Positions 27,501 through 34,438 of a stretch of 64,000 nt of DNA are shown in pieces. The translations under genes were made by a program, and so were the position numbers. The first letter of the stretch is position 1, and each line of letters starts with the position of its first letter. Under the pieces are notes generated by a model that did no database searches, was not told where the DNA came from, and saw only the letters and a program-made list of their open reading frames with translations. The stretch comes from Metallyticus violacea (lineage: Eukaryota > Arthropoda > Insecta > Mantodea > Metallyticidae): assembly GCA_030762175.1 (NCBI GenBank), contig CM060834.1:31934501-31998500 (forward strand), written 5' to 3'.

Positions 27501-30500
27501 ATACCTCATATACAGGCATTCTCCACAAAGCATGATCAACTTTATCACAGAACAAATGACATGACACTTATCTGACTTTCTCAAAGTGAAAAATTTGTTC
27601 AGATTTATTAACATCTTATGAGGACAAAGAGCAGCATTCATAATTTGTATGTGGAATGCGGTCACTTAAACCAATAAACCATTTGCAGAAATGAGAACTT
27701 TGATGCACTATTTTATTATGAGAGAGAGCTGTTAAGCTAATGGTCATGTGCACCATTCTCGATCAAATCCATACTGATTGAGGGTTACTGAAATGTGATC
27801 AAACTTTGACCACAGTGAAATTATAGTTCTGTTGCATTATAGTTAATTCTTGTTCAACAAACTGTCATCAGCTGAACGGGTGCTAGGTCGCTGAACAATC
27901 AAGACTGTACAATAATTATTCAAAGGAAAGCATCTAACTCTAAAGCCAAAAGGGTTGTAGTGAAATTACAATCTCCTTGTCTAAGCACTTCGTTTTTGTT
28001 TTGTTTCCATATGTAAGTAAACAAAAATGGAAAATAAATAAAGGTCTCCAAATTTTTTCTCAGCATGAGATAAGACATTCTATTGGTACTAGCTATCTCA
28101 TATTTCAATAAACCAGAAAATAAAAAGACTGGTTCATGTTCTTTAAAGGAAAAGGAGGGGGCATGGAATGATAAATAAATAAATTGCTATTTGTTAAAGC
28201 AGTATGAGTCATGAACTGTAAAATGCTATTCATGGGTGAAACAGGGTGATTGCAGTTAGTAGGGAACTTTAACCTATCAGCCATTTCATTTAATAGCCAC
28301 CACACTGTGTCCTTTAATAGCCAGAATCTTTTCTTCAAAGTTCCTGTCCCCATACTCTTCAAACAGGTCACCTCTTTCCACAATGATCCAGTATTGACAC
28401 TGGTCCCAATTTAAGTAATCCAGGTATATTATCTAATCCTCAATACCTTCAAGAAAATCGAAATGGGCAGCCATTTTGTGTAACTTGGCTGCAATTAACA
28501 GAGTTGATTGGTCCAGCACCAGCTGTCAAAGTTGACCATAATCAACTATCTCATTTAACTTTGATCATTGTCGATGCACTGAAAAATCATATGGAACACA
28601 GTCAAGTATCGATTTACTGCCTTCAAACATTTATCGAGGATGGTGCACATAGTCATAATCGACAGTGTTGACCAGGTTTATTGAAATCAGATAATTGACA
28701 GTAACAAGGAACTTTTACTGAAAATTTCGAAAAAGGAACTGTACTTCATAGGTTTAAAACACATTTGCAGTCTTTTATAATCCCATAATTGTTATTCCTG
28801 CTAGATGGGAATCTTCTGCACCTGTTATAGAGAAAGATAAAAATAATGTACCTATTTCATTTAAGAACTTTTGAAAAATTGTAAGAAATTTTTAAAAAAT
28901 TCTATTGGAACTCGTGCAGGGAAACTTGTTAAATGTAAATTCTATCTAATCTGTCATCTAACACACTCTTATGCTTCACTTACTTTTAAATACAATGGAA
29001 CCGGTTTCGAAGAGACATCCTCTCCATCTTCAACCAATTGATGACCAACAGAGTCATCAATTTGGTTGAAGATGGACAGGATGTCTCTTGGAAACCGGTC
29101 CTACCGTATTTAAAAGTAAGTGAAGCATAAGAGTGTATTAGATGACAGATTAGATAGAATTTACAAATGCACCTATTGTTTATTTAAAAAATAGTGTACT
29201 TACAATTTCCAAAGGAGAAAATATGGGTTCACATATTTGCTATTTGACCGCCGCGGGTGGCCGAGGTCGTTAAGGCACGGACTCGTGAGCGGGAGGTCTG
29301 CGGTTCGAATCCCGCCAGGACCGTCCTCCCTGACTGGGGTTTTTTCCAGGTTTTCCTCAGTCTTCATAACTGGCAAATGCCGGGGAGGTACCTAAACTTA
29401 GGCCTGGAACGCTTCCTTCCTTAAAAAAAATATCCTTTCCCAATTTATCATTTCATCTCATGTATCACCAGTGTCCACCGCCTGTGGTGCCTCAGTAGTG
29501 AAAACGGGCGTTAAACACTACTCAAAAAAAAAAAAAAAATATTTGCTATTTCAGATGACAGACATTCAGATAATCAACATTCTATTGTAATCATACAATA
29601 AATTATGTTATTTAAGAAGCGAGTTTCATTATAGCAGGTAATAAGGAAATACTTTTGTTTTGCTTTTATTTTAAGTTTTTCTTTTTTATTTGTTTATTGT
29701 TGCTTTGACTGCATTGTTCTTACCACAACATCTGTAGATTGTGAACATGCATATTATATTTGTAGTCTGTAGGGATGAATTAAATAAATTAATGACGACT
29801 CAAATAAGCTTAGAGTCCTTGGTGCATTGAAGTTCTCTGGCATTCATCTTCTTAAGGTAAGGAAAAATCTTCAGCTTGACCTTACCAGTGTAAAACTCAG
29901 AGTTTCTGGATTAGTACTTACAAACACTACCACTAGACCACAGATGCTCTCTTTTAAGTTTTTACTTCATAAGAATGCAGTTCAATATAGAAATATTTTT
30001 TACTTATTTTTTAAATTGTTTTTCCTACAGGTGGTGCCAAGATACTGTACCTGAATAACAGTATACGTGGCTATTCCAAAGGGATTCATGCAGGGTCAGA
30101 CCATCGCAAGCCATGTGTACAGATTGATGAGGGCTTTTCAGTGATTACATACCGTGGAATTCCTTATCCATTAATAACAGTTCAAGTTTGGGGTTGTGGA
30201 ACACAACATTCCAGGTGAGTAAAAGAACCTTTATGACATATAGGGGAGGTTAGTTTATATTAATGAATAGCAAACATGCATGCGTCAGTTACATTGTAGC
30301 AAAATTCAATATAATTTAAATACCCTCTGATGATTATTTAGTTCATTTTAGACTTTTCAGCAACAGCTTTAGAATTTTTCATTTCAGAGGTTGCATCAGA
30401 ACTGATGTGTAAAATTTCATTTGATTTTTATGCACAATTATTGATGAAATGCATTAAATCCCAAGAATTGTATTTGTTTTCTTTGCCCTTTGTTTCACTC

Positions 30501-33500
30501 TAATACTGTTTTTAAAAGTGATCTGCAAATGGAAACGGTGTTCATACTTGAATTGACGGATATCCTGTGTACTTGTCAATGTTTAACAATTTAAATACTG
30601 AAGTCATAAATGTGGTTTTTGATGAAAATAAGGAATACAAAGAAGAAAAATGGAGCAAATATCATTATGAAATGAAGAAAATATGGAAAATGCATTATCT
30701 GTAAGGACACCTATGACTAGAGCCTGAAAATTAGACAAGATGTCTTTTTTACTGGAATAAGAGATATGAAAGAGTATATATAAATAAATGTGTTTGTGCA
30801 CATTTGGGAACAGTAGGCTCAATTTTTCTTTTATGTGTTCTTATTGAATATTTTAGTAATTATATTTAAAATAAACAGCACAAAGAAATTTAATATATTA
30901 AAACATAAATAAAGAACAGTAATTATCTATTTTAACTTACTTTACTGGTTGCCAACCCAGTAACAAAGTGCCTAAATCATACTACTTCATACTCAGTACA
31001 ATTGCCATGAAAAGTTAATTCATCGAAGCAATAACTTATGGTATGTTAAACAACTGACAAAAAGATTATACAGGATGAATCCAGGACCTCTGCAACTAAT
31101 TCAGGGGAGAAATATAACTCAACAGTGATGAACATTTTTGTTAAAGACTTGTATTCTCTAATGCATTATTTAGGAAGCATACATCATTGAAGGGAAAAAA
31201 GGGGTTAGGGCCATTTAATAATCATGATATTCATTTTGCAAGTATCCTTGGGACAGATTACAAGAGGTGTTCAAAGTATCTGCCTGAACCTAATTACATT
31301 CAATATAACATTGTAGCATTGCTTGTCAGATTCTATCAAACATTTCAGGCCTAAATTTAGGTATTCAGATTTACACTAAATTCCCCTTACTTACATAAAA
31401 ATAAGACACGTTTCAGGAGAATCTCCCCCATCTTCAGTTGTTCACTGAACTGCTGTTACTCAAAATAATGGCTAGATACCCAGATGTTCCTGTGGTGGCA
31501 TCTGTTGGCTGAAGTAGGAACTTGCTGAGTTCATCCATAGGAGAAAACTCTTGAGTTCATTAGATTTTGTTTATTTTTTAATATGAAAATTATTTTCTGA
31601 TTGGATAACTCCATTGGGTTGTAAAGATGTTTCTGTAGTTTAACTTCCAGTTTTATTTCATGATTTATGGTCCAAAAGGGAGCTGCTACTACTGATTTGT
31701 CCACTTGCTTAAACCAAATATTCCTAAAGTGTTCTTTCCTCTGAATTTCTAAATTTCTCTTTGTTTTGCCTATGTAGTTCTGCTCACAATTTGCGCACTT
31801 TATTTCATAAATTCTTGATATTATATCTGTTCTTTGGGACTAGCATTATCCCATGTTCTTTGAAAATGTTCTTGAATTTGTTGTGGTAAATTGGATGGTA
31901 TGTGAAACTTGAATTTGTATCCTTCTTTTGTGTTTTCCAGTGTAGATGCTTCCCTTATCCCCATTTATCTTTTAGATTTATTGCTGTTAACCATTTCTTT
32001 AACATAAGCATCAGCTTCTCTGTTGGTATGCTTGGGAATAAGGCTCTTACATCAAATGATACCATTATATCCCCAGCTGTAATTTTGCTATTTTTAAGTT
32101 TTCCGACTAGATCAAATGAATTTTTGATGCTCAAACTTTGGAATCTCTTAAAATAATTGAAAACTATGATCAATTTTTTTTGCTACCTGTTTTGTGGGTG
32201 AATTGATATTGTTTATTATTGGTCTCAAGCTGTTATCATTTTTATGTATTTTAGATGGTGCATAAAGCCTGGGTAGTACCAGATTACTATGTGTGATATA
32301 CTGTTTATCAGCAGTGGATAGTGTTTTGACTGTATTTAATGTTTTGTTTAAGATCTTAATTGCGTTTATTGAGCGGACTCTTTTTAATTTGTTTGTAATC
32401 TTCTCCTTTTAACATAGTTTCTACTCTATGTATATTCCTTTACATCTAAAATGGCAAAGGTAATAAAATAGAAATTGTTAACATCAATAAATTTAAAAAA
32501 AGAAGAAATAGAAGACTTATTGAACTTTACTAATATTTACATTCAACAAATGATATTACCAACAAGTTTCAGGCCTAACTATGAGAAACCCTTTGTCACC
32601 GTTTCTAGCAGATTTATTCACAAGTTCATTTGAAATATATATCACAAAAGCCTTCCCTTTAATTTTCAAGACATGGTATAGGTATGTGGATGACATTTTT
32701 GCAATAATACTAAAGAAACACTCAATAGATGTTCTGAAACGTCTTAATTTACAACATATATCTATACAGTTTACCATAGAAGAAGAAAGAAATGGGTGGC
32801 TACCATTTCTAGATTTAAAAATTATAAGAAATGGAGGTTGTGTGAATTTTGGAATTTACAGAAAAGAAACACACAGAAAATTACATAAAAAATGAGAGTT
32901 ATAACACAGTTCCACATAAATATGCAATGTTTCACAGTTTGACACAGATTTATGAATATTCCACTCACAGAAACAGAGTACAAAATAGAATATCAACAGA
33001 TAATAAAGACAGTTATAACCAGTGGTATCAACAAAGACACAGTGATAAAAATTATCACTAAATCTAAAAGACAAAATATTGGTAAGGAAAGTTTCCACAC
33101 TGGAAATACAAAAGAAGGATACAAATTCAAAAGTTTCACATACCATCCAATTTACCACAACAAATTCAAGAAAATTTTCAAAGATAATGGGATAATGTTA
33201 ACCCCAAAGAACAGATATAATATAAAGAATTTATTAGGTTGCACAGTAAAAGATTCCATACCGACATAACTGAAATCAGGAATATATTAAATAAAATGCA
33301 CAGATTTGAGCAGAGCTACATAGGCAAAACAAAGAGAAATTTAGAAATTCAGAGGAAAGAACACTATAGGAATATTTGGTTTATGCAAGTGGACAAATCA
33401 GTAGTAGCAGCTCCCTTTTGGACCAAAAATCATGAAATAAAACCGGAAGTTAAACTACAGAAACATCTTTACAACCCAATGGAGTTATCCACGGAAAAAA

Positions 33501-34168
33501 ATTTTCATATTAAAAAATAAAGAAAGCCTAATGAACTTAAGAATTTTCTCCTGAATGAACTCAGCACGTTCCTACTTCAGCCAACAGATGCCACCACAGG
33601 AATATCTGGGTGTCTAGCCATCGTTTTGAGTAACGGCAGTTCAGTGAGCAACTGAAGATAGTGGAAGATTCTCCCAAAATGCATCTTATTTTTATGTAAG
33701 TAAATGGAGTTTAGTGTAAAAAATGATAACCTAAGTTTAGGATGTATTACCACAGCTTTGTAAGTACAATATTTATTTCAGGCCTGTTTGCATTTCATCA
33801 AAAGCAGCAAATATTTCTCAATCAATTTGTGTCTTGCATTAACTGGGGTCATGTACACGACACTCTGCACGTGCTAAAGAAAAAATGTAGGGGCATTATA
33901 ATGTGTGTTTCTTCATTATTTAAAGTATCTACCAATAATTTAATACTTATAATACATGCACATATTTATAGTGTAAGCTAAAATTGGTTTTAATTTTAGG
34001 GAAGTTCAATTGGATATAAAGAAGTGGCAAGTTAAACAGGCAGAGAAGCAGCGGTGTGTGAAACTCACAGCAGATGACTGGGTTGATCATCCTGATAGAT
34101 ATTTGTTGGAGTTGGCAGGCAGACCATGCTACACAACTAATCAGCCAGACAGCAGTCTACCAAATTAG
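3315..34168 (+). CDS. MEAK7: TLDc-domain protein, MEAK7/EAK-7-like (13 coding exons)
   Basis: The joined exons give a continuous 517-residue frame. It begins MGNHHS, an N-myristoylation signal (Gly2, Ser6), as in EAK-7/MEAK7 proteins, which act at lysosomal or plasma membranes in TOR and insulin-type signalling. Residues 62-218 are a helical region before a low-complexity linker (about 219-319). The TLDc domain spans about 325-450: an HWTLLYNSDQHG start, RGPTL, a CEWRESHQFWGG core, LYLNNS, and closing VQVWG. A 55-residue basic tail follows VWG, longer than I recall for human MEAK7. Exons are 3315-3434, 3741-3803, 3895-4065, 10400-10546, 12509-12661, 13609-13641, 16328-16360, 16458-16496, 18347-18544, 21753-21823, 26061-26233, 30031-30214 and 34000-34168. 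TLDc membership is firm. The MEAK7 assignment rests on the start, the domain order and remembered family similarity. OXR1, NCOA7 and TBC1D24 types are less likely. Confidence 0.8.
3497..3537. repeat. Poly-T tract in intron 1
   Basis: An uninterrupted run of about 41 T. It could be the tail of an antisense retroposon, but no body is recognisable beside it. Confidence 0.9.
3741..3803 (+). CDS. MEAK7: TLDc gene exon 2 (residues 41-61)
   Basis: Acceptor TTATTTCAG, 21 codons (ILCQKSLEEDS...), donor ACT|GTAAGT, phase 0 on both sides. The longer open frame from 3746 through the donor is an out-of-frame shadow. Confidence 0.75.
3895..4065 (+). CDS. MEAK7: TLDc gene exon 3 (residues 62-118)
   Basis: Acceptor TTGCTTCAG, 57 codons beginning NYVFPRYPDLAQRLFKYF, donor AAA|GTAAGC. 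It is a soluble helical segment of the N-terminal region. Confidence 0.85.
4717..4985 (+). mobile_element. tRNA-headed SINE, family A, degraded copy (intron 3)
   Basis: The head keeps an A-box-like GGCCGAGGTCGTTATGG and a decayed B box (GGGTTAGAATCTC), as in long-variable-arm tRNA-Ser/Leu heads. The body and the terminal GTTAAACACTACT plus short A-run match the better-preserved copy at 29246-29538. No target-site duplication is evident. Confidence 0.8.
5120..5548 (+). mobile_element. Penelope-like element fragment (endonuclease end)
   Basis: Plus-strand translation at about 5190-5548 resembles the GIY-YIG endonuclease region of Penelope-like elements: KPSIYQINCSDCNKIYL, then HEIENISRLLKSAYQPLELS and WEKIKKYE. 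The GIY-YIG tyrosines are partly kept (SIYQI, KIYLA), and a stop interrupts the frame near 5260. The frame ends at 5548, within a hammerhead-like motif (5524-5557). It lies in intron 3 of the TLDc gene. Confidence 0.75.
5524..5557 (+). ncRNA. Hammerhead-ribozyme-like motif at PLE end
   Basis: CTGAGGA (5524-5530), an imperfect hairpin, GAAA (5548-5551), U and two bases, then GTT (5555-5557). The base after GAAA is T instead of C, so helix III would be weakened. It overlaps the last codons of the PLE reading frame. It is a candidate relic. Confidence 0.45.
6620..7760 (-). mobile_element. Non-LTR retrotransposon (LINE) reverse-transcriptase fragment
   Basis: The minus strand encodes recognisable LINE RT blocks: a DGIIPKILKSC segment (about 7500-7540), GSVLGPLLFLIYSNDMPQF (about 7025-7090), then ADDTSF preceded by a stop where the catalytic tyrosine of YADD should be, and LSLN-type INLNVHKTKCILF (about 6850-6890). 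It is jockey/CR1-like in flavour, truncated at both ends and with several stops, so dead. Located in TLDc intron 3. Confidence 0.8.
7965..9122 (+). mobile_element. Tc1/mariner-superfamily transposon with terminal inverted repeats
   Basis: The ends match as about 30-bp imperfect inverted repeats (left ACCAAGGATACCAAAAAAAT..., right, reversed, ACAGAGGATGCCAAAAATAT...) next to TA. The coding remnant has an N-terminal part at about 8270-8475 (NVIEVQRQW, KFETRGTICDVHKGRSGRPGT) and a C-terminal part before and after the SINE (PDLTPL, LKDVVYHRKP; then ALHEEIEMACAAI, QRTQCIDANGGHFETV). The central catalytic part is deleted, so it is non-autonomous. A 55-bp segment is repeated near 8035 and 8170. A SINE is inserted antisense at 8585-8848. 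Confidence 0.85.
8585..8848 (-). mobile_element. tRNA-headed SINE, family B, with target-site duplication
   Basis: On the minus strand it starts with a B-box-containing head (GCGGGTTCAAACCTGGCC), then the family body (AAATCCTAAGTATGGCTTCC, AGAACCTGAAG, TGATGATCTGAG), and ends in an AAATAAATAAAT tail. A 9-bp duplication TAGAAAACC flanks it (8576-8584 and 8849-8857). It interrupts the transposase remnant of the surrounding Tc1-like element, so it is younger. Confidence 0.9.
9123..10399. other. Remainder of TLDc intron 3
   Basis: Mostly unassigned AT-rich sequence. A stretch at about 9630-9760 looks like a decayed repeat, but I cannot name it. Confidence 0.4.
10400..10546 (+). CDS. MEAK7: TLDc gene exon 4 (residues 119-167)
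   Basis: Acceptor CTTATTTCAG, 49 codons starting IYAEGDEVKQENFRHLIL, donor GCT|GTAAGT, phase 0. Hydrophobic-helical content fits the N-terminal region of MEAK7-type proteins. Confidence 0.85.
10547..11795. other. Intron 4, first part; nothing recognised
   Basis: No exon or clear transposon is seen. Confidence 0.4.
11796..11990. mobile_element. Penelope-end inverted pair collapsed to a palindrome
   Basis: At about 11909-11978 two arms of about 33-36 nt (left ending TTTTTTACACTAAATTCC, right starting GGAGTTTAGTGTAAAAAA) face each other almost directly. The arm sequence and its outward flank (GAATACCTAAGTTTAG) equal the outer end of the Penelope pair at 31.4-33.7 kb. The left part (11803-11840) carries the reversed flank CTTACGAAGCTGTTGACAAT also seen near PLE ends at 21350 and 33750. 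It is read as a deletion scar of an inverted element pair. Confidence 0.65.
12509..12661 (+). CDS. MEAK7: TLDc gene exon 5 (residues 168-218)
   Basis: Acceptor GATTTTTTCAG, 51 codons starting FHRKPVLSISYLSHWIEQ, donor TCT|GTAAGT, phase 0. Contains the W-and-P-rich segment that precedes the linker. Confidence 0.85.
12780..13530 (+). mobile_element. Penelope-like element fragment (RT end to GIY-YIG)
   Basis: Plus-strand frames give the PLE RT C-terminus DYLLFLDLNIIRNSNRLEFG followed by a YRKPT block (about 12900-12978), a linker (INHFKKELIDKLLNKYQRQK, 13120-13190), and an endonuclease-like CNQVYIVQIK...RRIKEHKK with HFWSRNHEI (13350-13460). Frames are interrupted, so it is inactive. In TLDc intron 5. 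Confidence 0.8.
13609..13641 (+). CDS. MEAK7: TLDc gene exon 6, 33-nt mini-exon
   Basis: Eleven codons (ETECPVSIPDT) between acceptor CTTCTAAG and donor ACT|GTAAGT, phase 0 on both sides. The acceptor is modest, so it may be a cassette exon; skipping it keeps the frame. Confidence 0.55.
14345..14600 (-). mobile_element. Penelope-element end with hammerhead-like motif
   Basis: The minus-strand segment ends in the CTGATGATG...AACATGTC signature shared by the PLE ends of this window. Upstream (to about 14600) the minus frame continues but has no clear PLE domain. Located in intron 6. Confidence 0.5.
14398..14431 (-). ncRNA. Hammerhead-ribozyme-like motif (decayed core)
   Basis: CTGATGA (14431-14425), TG, a 5-bp hairpin AAGGC-AACA-GCCTT, T, then GTAAC, AT, GTC. 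The A after G12 is replaced by T, which should abolish catalysis. Same layout as at 42155-42188. Confidence 0.5.
14601..16327. other. Intron 6, remainder
   Basis: AT-rich, with a poly-T run at about 15580-15595. No gene is seen. A 159-codon open frame (15899-16378) runs through it into exon 7 but has no recognisable protein content. Confidence 0.4.
16328..16360 (+). CDS. MEAK7: TLDc gene exon 7, 33-nt mini-exon
   Basis: Eleven codons (KMEHPLPSPNA) between acceptor GCCTGTCAG and donor GCT|GTGAGT, phase 0 on both sides; a candidate cassette exon separated from exon 8 by only 97 bp. Confidence 0.6.
16458..16496 (+). CDS. MEAK7: TLDc gene exon 8, 39-nt mini-exon
   Basis: Thirteen codons (ERAKDSATSNSNS) between acceptor ATGCATCAG and donor TCT|GTGAGT, phase 0. 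Ser/Asn-rich linker. Confidence 0.6.
16640..17670 (-). mobile_element. Degenerate DDE transposon of the Tc1/mariner superfamily
   Basis: Read on the minus strand, about 17195-17140 gives FDETTFTRDGVFFHNNH, the DE(A/T)xFTRDG block of a Tc1-related transposase group. The 3' part at about 16770-16735 gives RGHIEHLL, the family's C-terminal GGHFEHLL. In between are frame breaks, and the middle aspartate region is not readable. Termini were not resolved. It fills most of TLDc intron 8. Confidence 0.65.
18347..18544 (+). CDS. MEAK7: TLDc gene exon 9 (linker, 66 codons)
   Basis: Acceptor CTTTTAG, GLELDTPVLEKD..., then a Ser/Pro-rich stretch to AFIAKM, donor ATG|GTAGGT, phase 0. An internal in-frame donor-like site GAG|GTATGG at about 18436 could give a shorter exon ending LLPVSE. 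Confidence 0.75.
19043..21200. mobile_element. Pogo-like DNA transposon with matching 18-bp ends, hosting a mariner
   Basis: Left end TATTTACCTGAATATAAG (19043-19060) is repeated exactly inverted at 21183-21200; both include TA, consistent with TA target duplication. The interior outside the nested mariner (19061-19888, 21135-21182) has no readable transposase, so it is non-autonomous or deleted. Assignment to the pogo/Tigger type rests on the TA target and remembered end similarity. Confidence 0.7.
19889..21134 (-). mobile_element. Mariner transposon, near full length, with frame breaks
   Basis: The ends are imperfect inverted repeats sharing GGTCCATAAGTT-type sequence next to TA. Minus-strand coding runs from about 21040 to 20010. 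It includes the WVPRLLS region (about 20610), YYDPLSKRESMERRKHG (about 20500), KATSFWDCEGILIIDF (about 20400), EYYAGLL, and HPPYSPDLAPSDYFLFSKFK (about 20180-20120). The LLHNN block that follows the second Asp position is in a shifted frame, so the copy is inactive. Inserted inside the pogo-like element. A second copy of the same family is at 40450-41575. Confidence 0.85.
21753..21823 (+). CDS. MEAK7: TLDc gene exon 10 (start of TLDc domain)
   Basis: Acceptor TATATTTCAG, encodes LGSICPSHWTLLYNSDQHGL, donor AACAG|GCAAGT. This is a GC-AG intron: no usable GT lies nearby, and only this cut joins in frame (AG + G = Arg) to exon 11. Phase 2. Confidence 0.85.
22637..22971. mobile_element. MITE with about 27-bp terminal inverted repeats
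   Basis: Left end TGCATTGCTGGCCATTAAAA and right end (reversed) TACACTGCTGTCTATTAAAA are imperfect inverted repeats continuing into TTGCAA. The 335-bp interior has no transposase. Mariner/Tc1-related by the style of its ends. In TLDc intron 10. Confidence 0.7.
23590..23866. repeat. 104-bp tandem repeat, about 2.6 copies
   Basis: The unit beginning TATGGAGCTTTTATTTGTAG recurs at 23601, 23705 and 23809 with few mismatches, the last unit being partial. A minisatellite within intron 10. Confidence 0.9.
25110..25396 (-). mobile_element. tRNA-headed SINE, family D, degraded copy
   Basis: The minus-strand body shares GTCTGGAACAGGGTCC, a CTAAGTTA...GAAGTCTGG context and a decayed tRNA-like head with the copy at 26870-27173. 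No target-site duplication seen. Confidence 0.6.
26061..26233 (+). CDS. MEAK7: TLDc gene exon 11 (TLDc core)
   Basis: Acceptor TTTTTAAAAG, encodes FMHHVLGYRGPTLTFLRGD, then CLAASCEWRESHQFWGGEDC, donor GAAC|GTGAGT, phase 1. This is the RGPTL to FxGxxxC block typical of TLDc domains. Confidence 0.9.
26870..27173 (-). mobile_element. tRNA-headed SINE, family D
   Basis: On the minus strand the head carries an A box TGGTCTAGTGGTTAGCG and a B-box-like GGTTTGATTACTG (tRNA-Glu/Asp-like), followed by the body with ATCTGGAACAGGGTCC. In TLDc intron 11. Confidence 0.75.
27740..28658. mobile_element. Candidate element with imperfect terminal inverted repeats
   Basis: The left segment TGTGCACCATTCTCGATCAA (27747-27766) recurs inverted near 28630-28650 as TGTGCACCATCCTCGATAAA, embedded in about 30 bp of weaker similarity. 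The 0.9-kb interior has no transposase. Possibly a MITE or a deleted DNA transposon. Confidence 0.45.
28999..29033 (-). ncRNA. Hammerhead-like motif, left arm of foldback
   Basis: TTGAAGA (C3 replaced by T), a hairpin, CGAAAC, CG, GTT. The C3 change breaks the conserved core; a relic. Confidence 0.35.
29066..29100 (+). ncRNA. Hammerhead-like motif, right arm of foldback
   Basis: TTGAAGA (29066-29072), a hairpin region, GAAAC (29091-29095), CG, GTC (29098-29100). C3 is replaced by T; otherwise the same layout as the other PLE-end motifs. Confidence 0.35.
29246..29538 (+). mobile_element. tRNA-headed SINE, family A, with 13-bp target-site duplication
   Basis: Head with A box TGGCCGAGGTCGTTAAGG and B box GGTTCGAATCC (tRNA-Ser/Leu type), body ending GTTAAACACTACTC and an A-tail of about 16. 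ATATTTGCTATTT flanks it at 29233-29245 and 29539-29551. This is the best-preserved SINE in the window, inserted sense in TLDc intron 11. Confidence 0.95.
30031..30214 (+). CDS. MEAK7: TLDc gene exon 12 (end of TLDc domain)
   Basis: Acceptor TTTCCTACAG, encodes GAKILYLNNSIRGYSKGIHA through VQVWGCGTQHS, donor CAG|GTGAGT, phase 2. The YLN and G-x-H/G-x-G segments and closing VxVWG are TLDc hallmarks. Confidence 0.9.
30215..31365. other. Intron 12, first part; nothing recognised
   Basis: AT-rich. No exon or clear transposon. Confidence 0.4.
31366..32440 (-). mobile_element. Penelope-like element, left copy of a head-to-head pair
   Basis: The minus strand runs from PLE RT start blocks (LPRLYAPSKIHKN and LRPIINNINSPTK at about 32280-32190; DIMVSFDVRALFPSIP at about 32070-32030) directly to the linker and GIY-YIG-side sequence (FTYHPIYHNKFKNIF, NYIGKTKRNLEI at about 31780). 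The palm segment with YVDD is deleted. It ends at the terminal TTTACACTAAATTCC (31371-31386) with an intact-core hammerhead-like motif at 31405-31437. Stops are present. Confidence 0.85.
31405..31437 (-). ncRNA. Hammerhead-ribozyme-like motif, core bases intact
   Basis: CTGAAGA (31437-31431), hairpin GGAG-ATT-CTCC, GAAAC (31414-31410), GT, GTC ending at 31405. All invariant hammerhead core bases (CUGANGA, GAA, UH) are present. Helix III would be only C-G plus A-U, as in the minimal hammerheads known from PLEs. Helix I next to the motif is weak. Confidence 0.6.
32530..33740 (+). mobile_element. Penelope-like element, right copy of a head-to-head pair
   Basis: Plus-strand frames: RNPLSPFLADLFTSSF (32584), the RT catalytic RYVDDIFAI (about 32680-32705), LPFLDLKIIRNGG (32805), the linker with FTYHPIYHNKFKKIF (33130-33180), and endonuclease SYIGKTKRNLEIQRKEH with FWTKNHEIKPE (33315-33450). 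The N-terminal RT half is missing, and stops or shifts separate the frames. It ends with the terminal GGAGTTTAGTGTAAAAAA at about 33705-33722, the mirror of the left copy. Confidence 0.9.
34000..34168 (+). CDS. MEAK7: TLDc gene exon 13, C-terminal tail and stop
   Basis: Acceptor AATTTTAGG, 56 codons beginning EVQLDIKKWQVKQAEKQR, then DDWVDHPDRYLLELAGRP, to stop TAG at 34166-34168. The tail follows the TLDc VWG and is rich in K and Q, then acidic/aromatic. In-frame continuity from exon 12 (AG+G) supports it. Confidence 0.85.
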
Positions 34169-34432
34169 TAAAATTGGAGTAGCCACACATTCAGGGAGAA
34201 CAGATAAGGAATTCCATTTACCTCAGCTATTTGAATGCAGTGAAAATTATTTTTATTCATCACAGTTTGTTGCCTTGAATATTTTGCCTTTAAATATTTT
34301 ATACTTAAATTACACTTAACTTCTGTGATGTAAAATGCCATTAATACTTAATGTAGTACTTAATGACTTAATTTAACAAAAGGCATACATCGTTATGTGT
34401 GAAGACTTGCCAGTAAATTTTTTTTTATAAAG

Positions 34433-34438
34433 AATAAA
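34433..34438 (+). terminator. Candidate polyadenylation signal of the TLDc gene
   Basis: AATAAA 265 nt after the stop codon. Other AATAAA copies exist further on, as expected in AT-rich DNA. Confidence 0.45.

Larger units (their letters stand above)
28933..29167. mobile_element. Large near-perfect foldback made of two inverted Penelope-type ends
   Basis: Arms of about 113 nt (28933-29045 and 29053-29167), over 90 percent identical by eye, face each other across a spacer of about 7 nt. Each arm contains the GAAGATGG...GAAACCGG hammerhead-like signature, one in each orientation. In TLDc intron 11, so transcribed RNA would form a long hairpin. Confidence 0.85.

Noticed and set aside
29246..29330. 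True tRNA-Ser/Leu gene
   Set aside because: A and B boxes are present, but the sequence continues into a SINE body with A-tail and target-site duplication.
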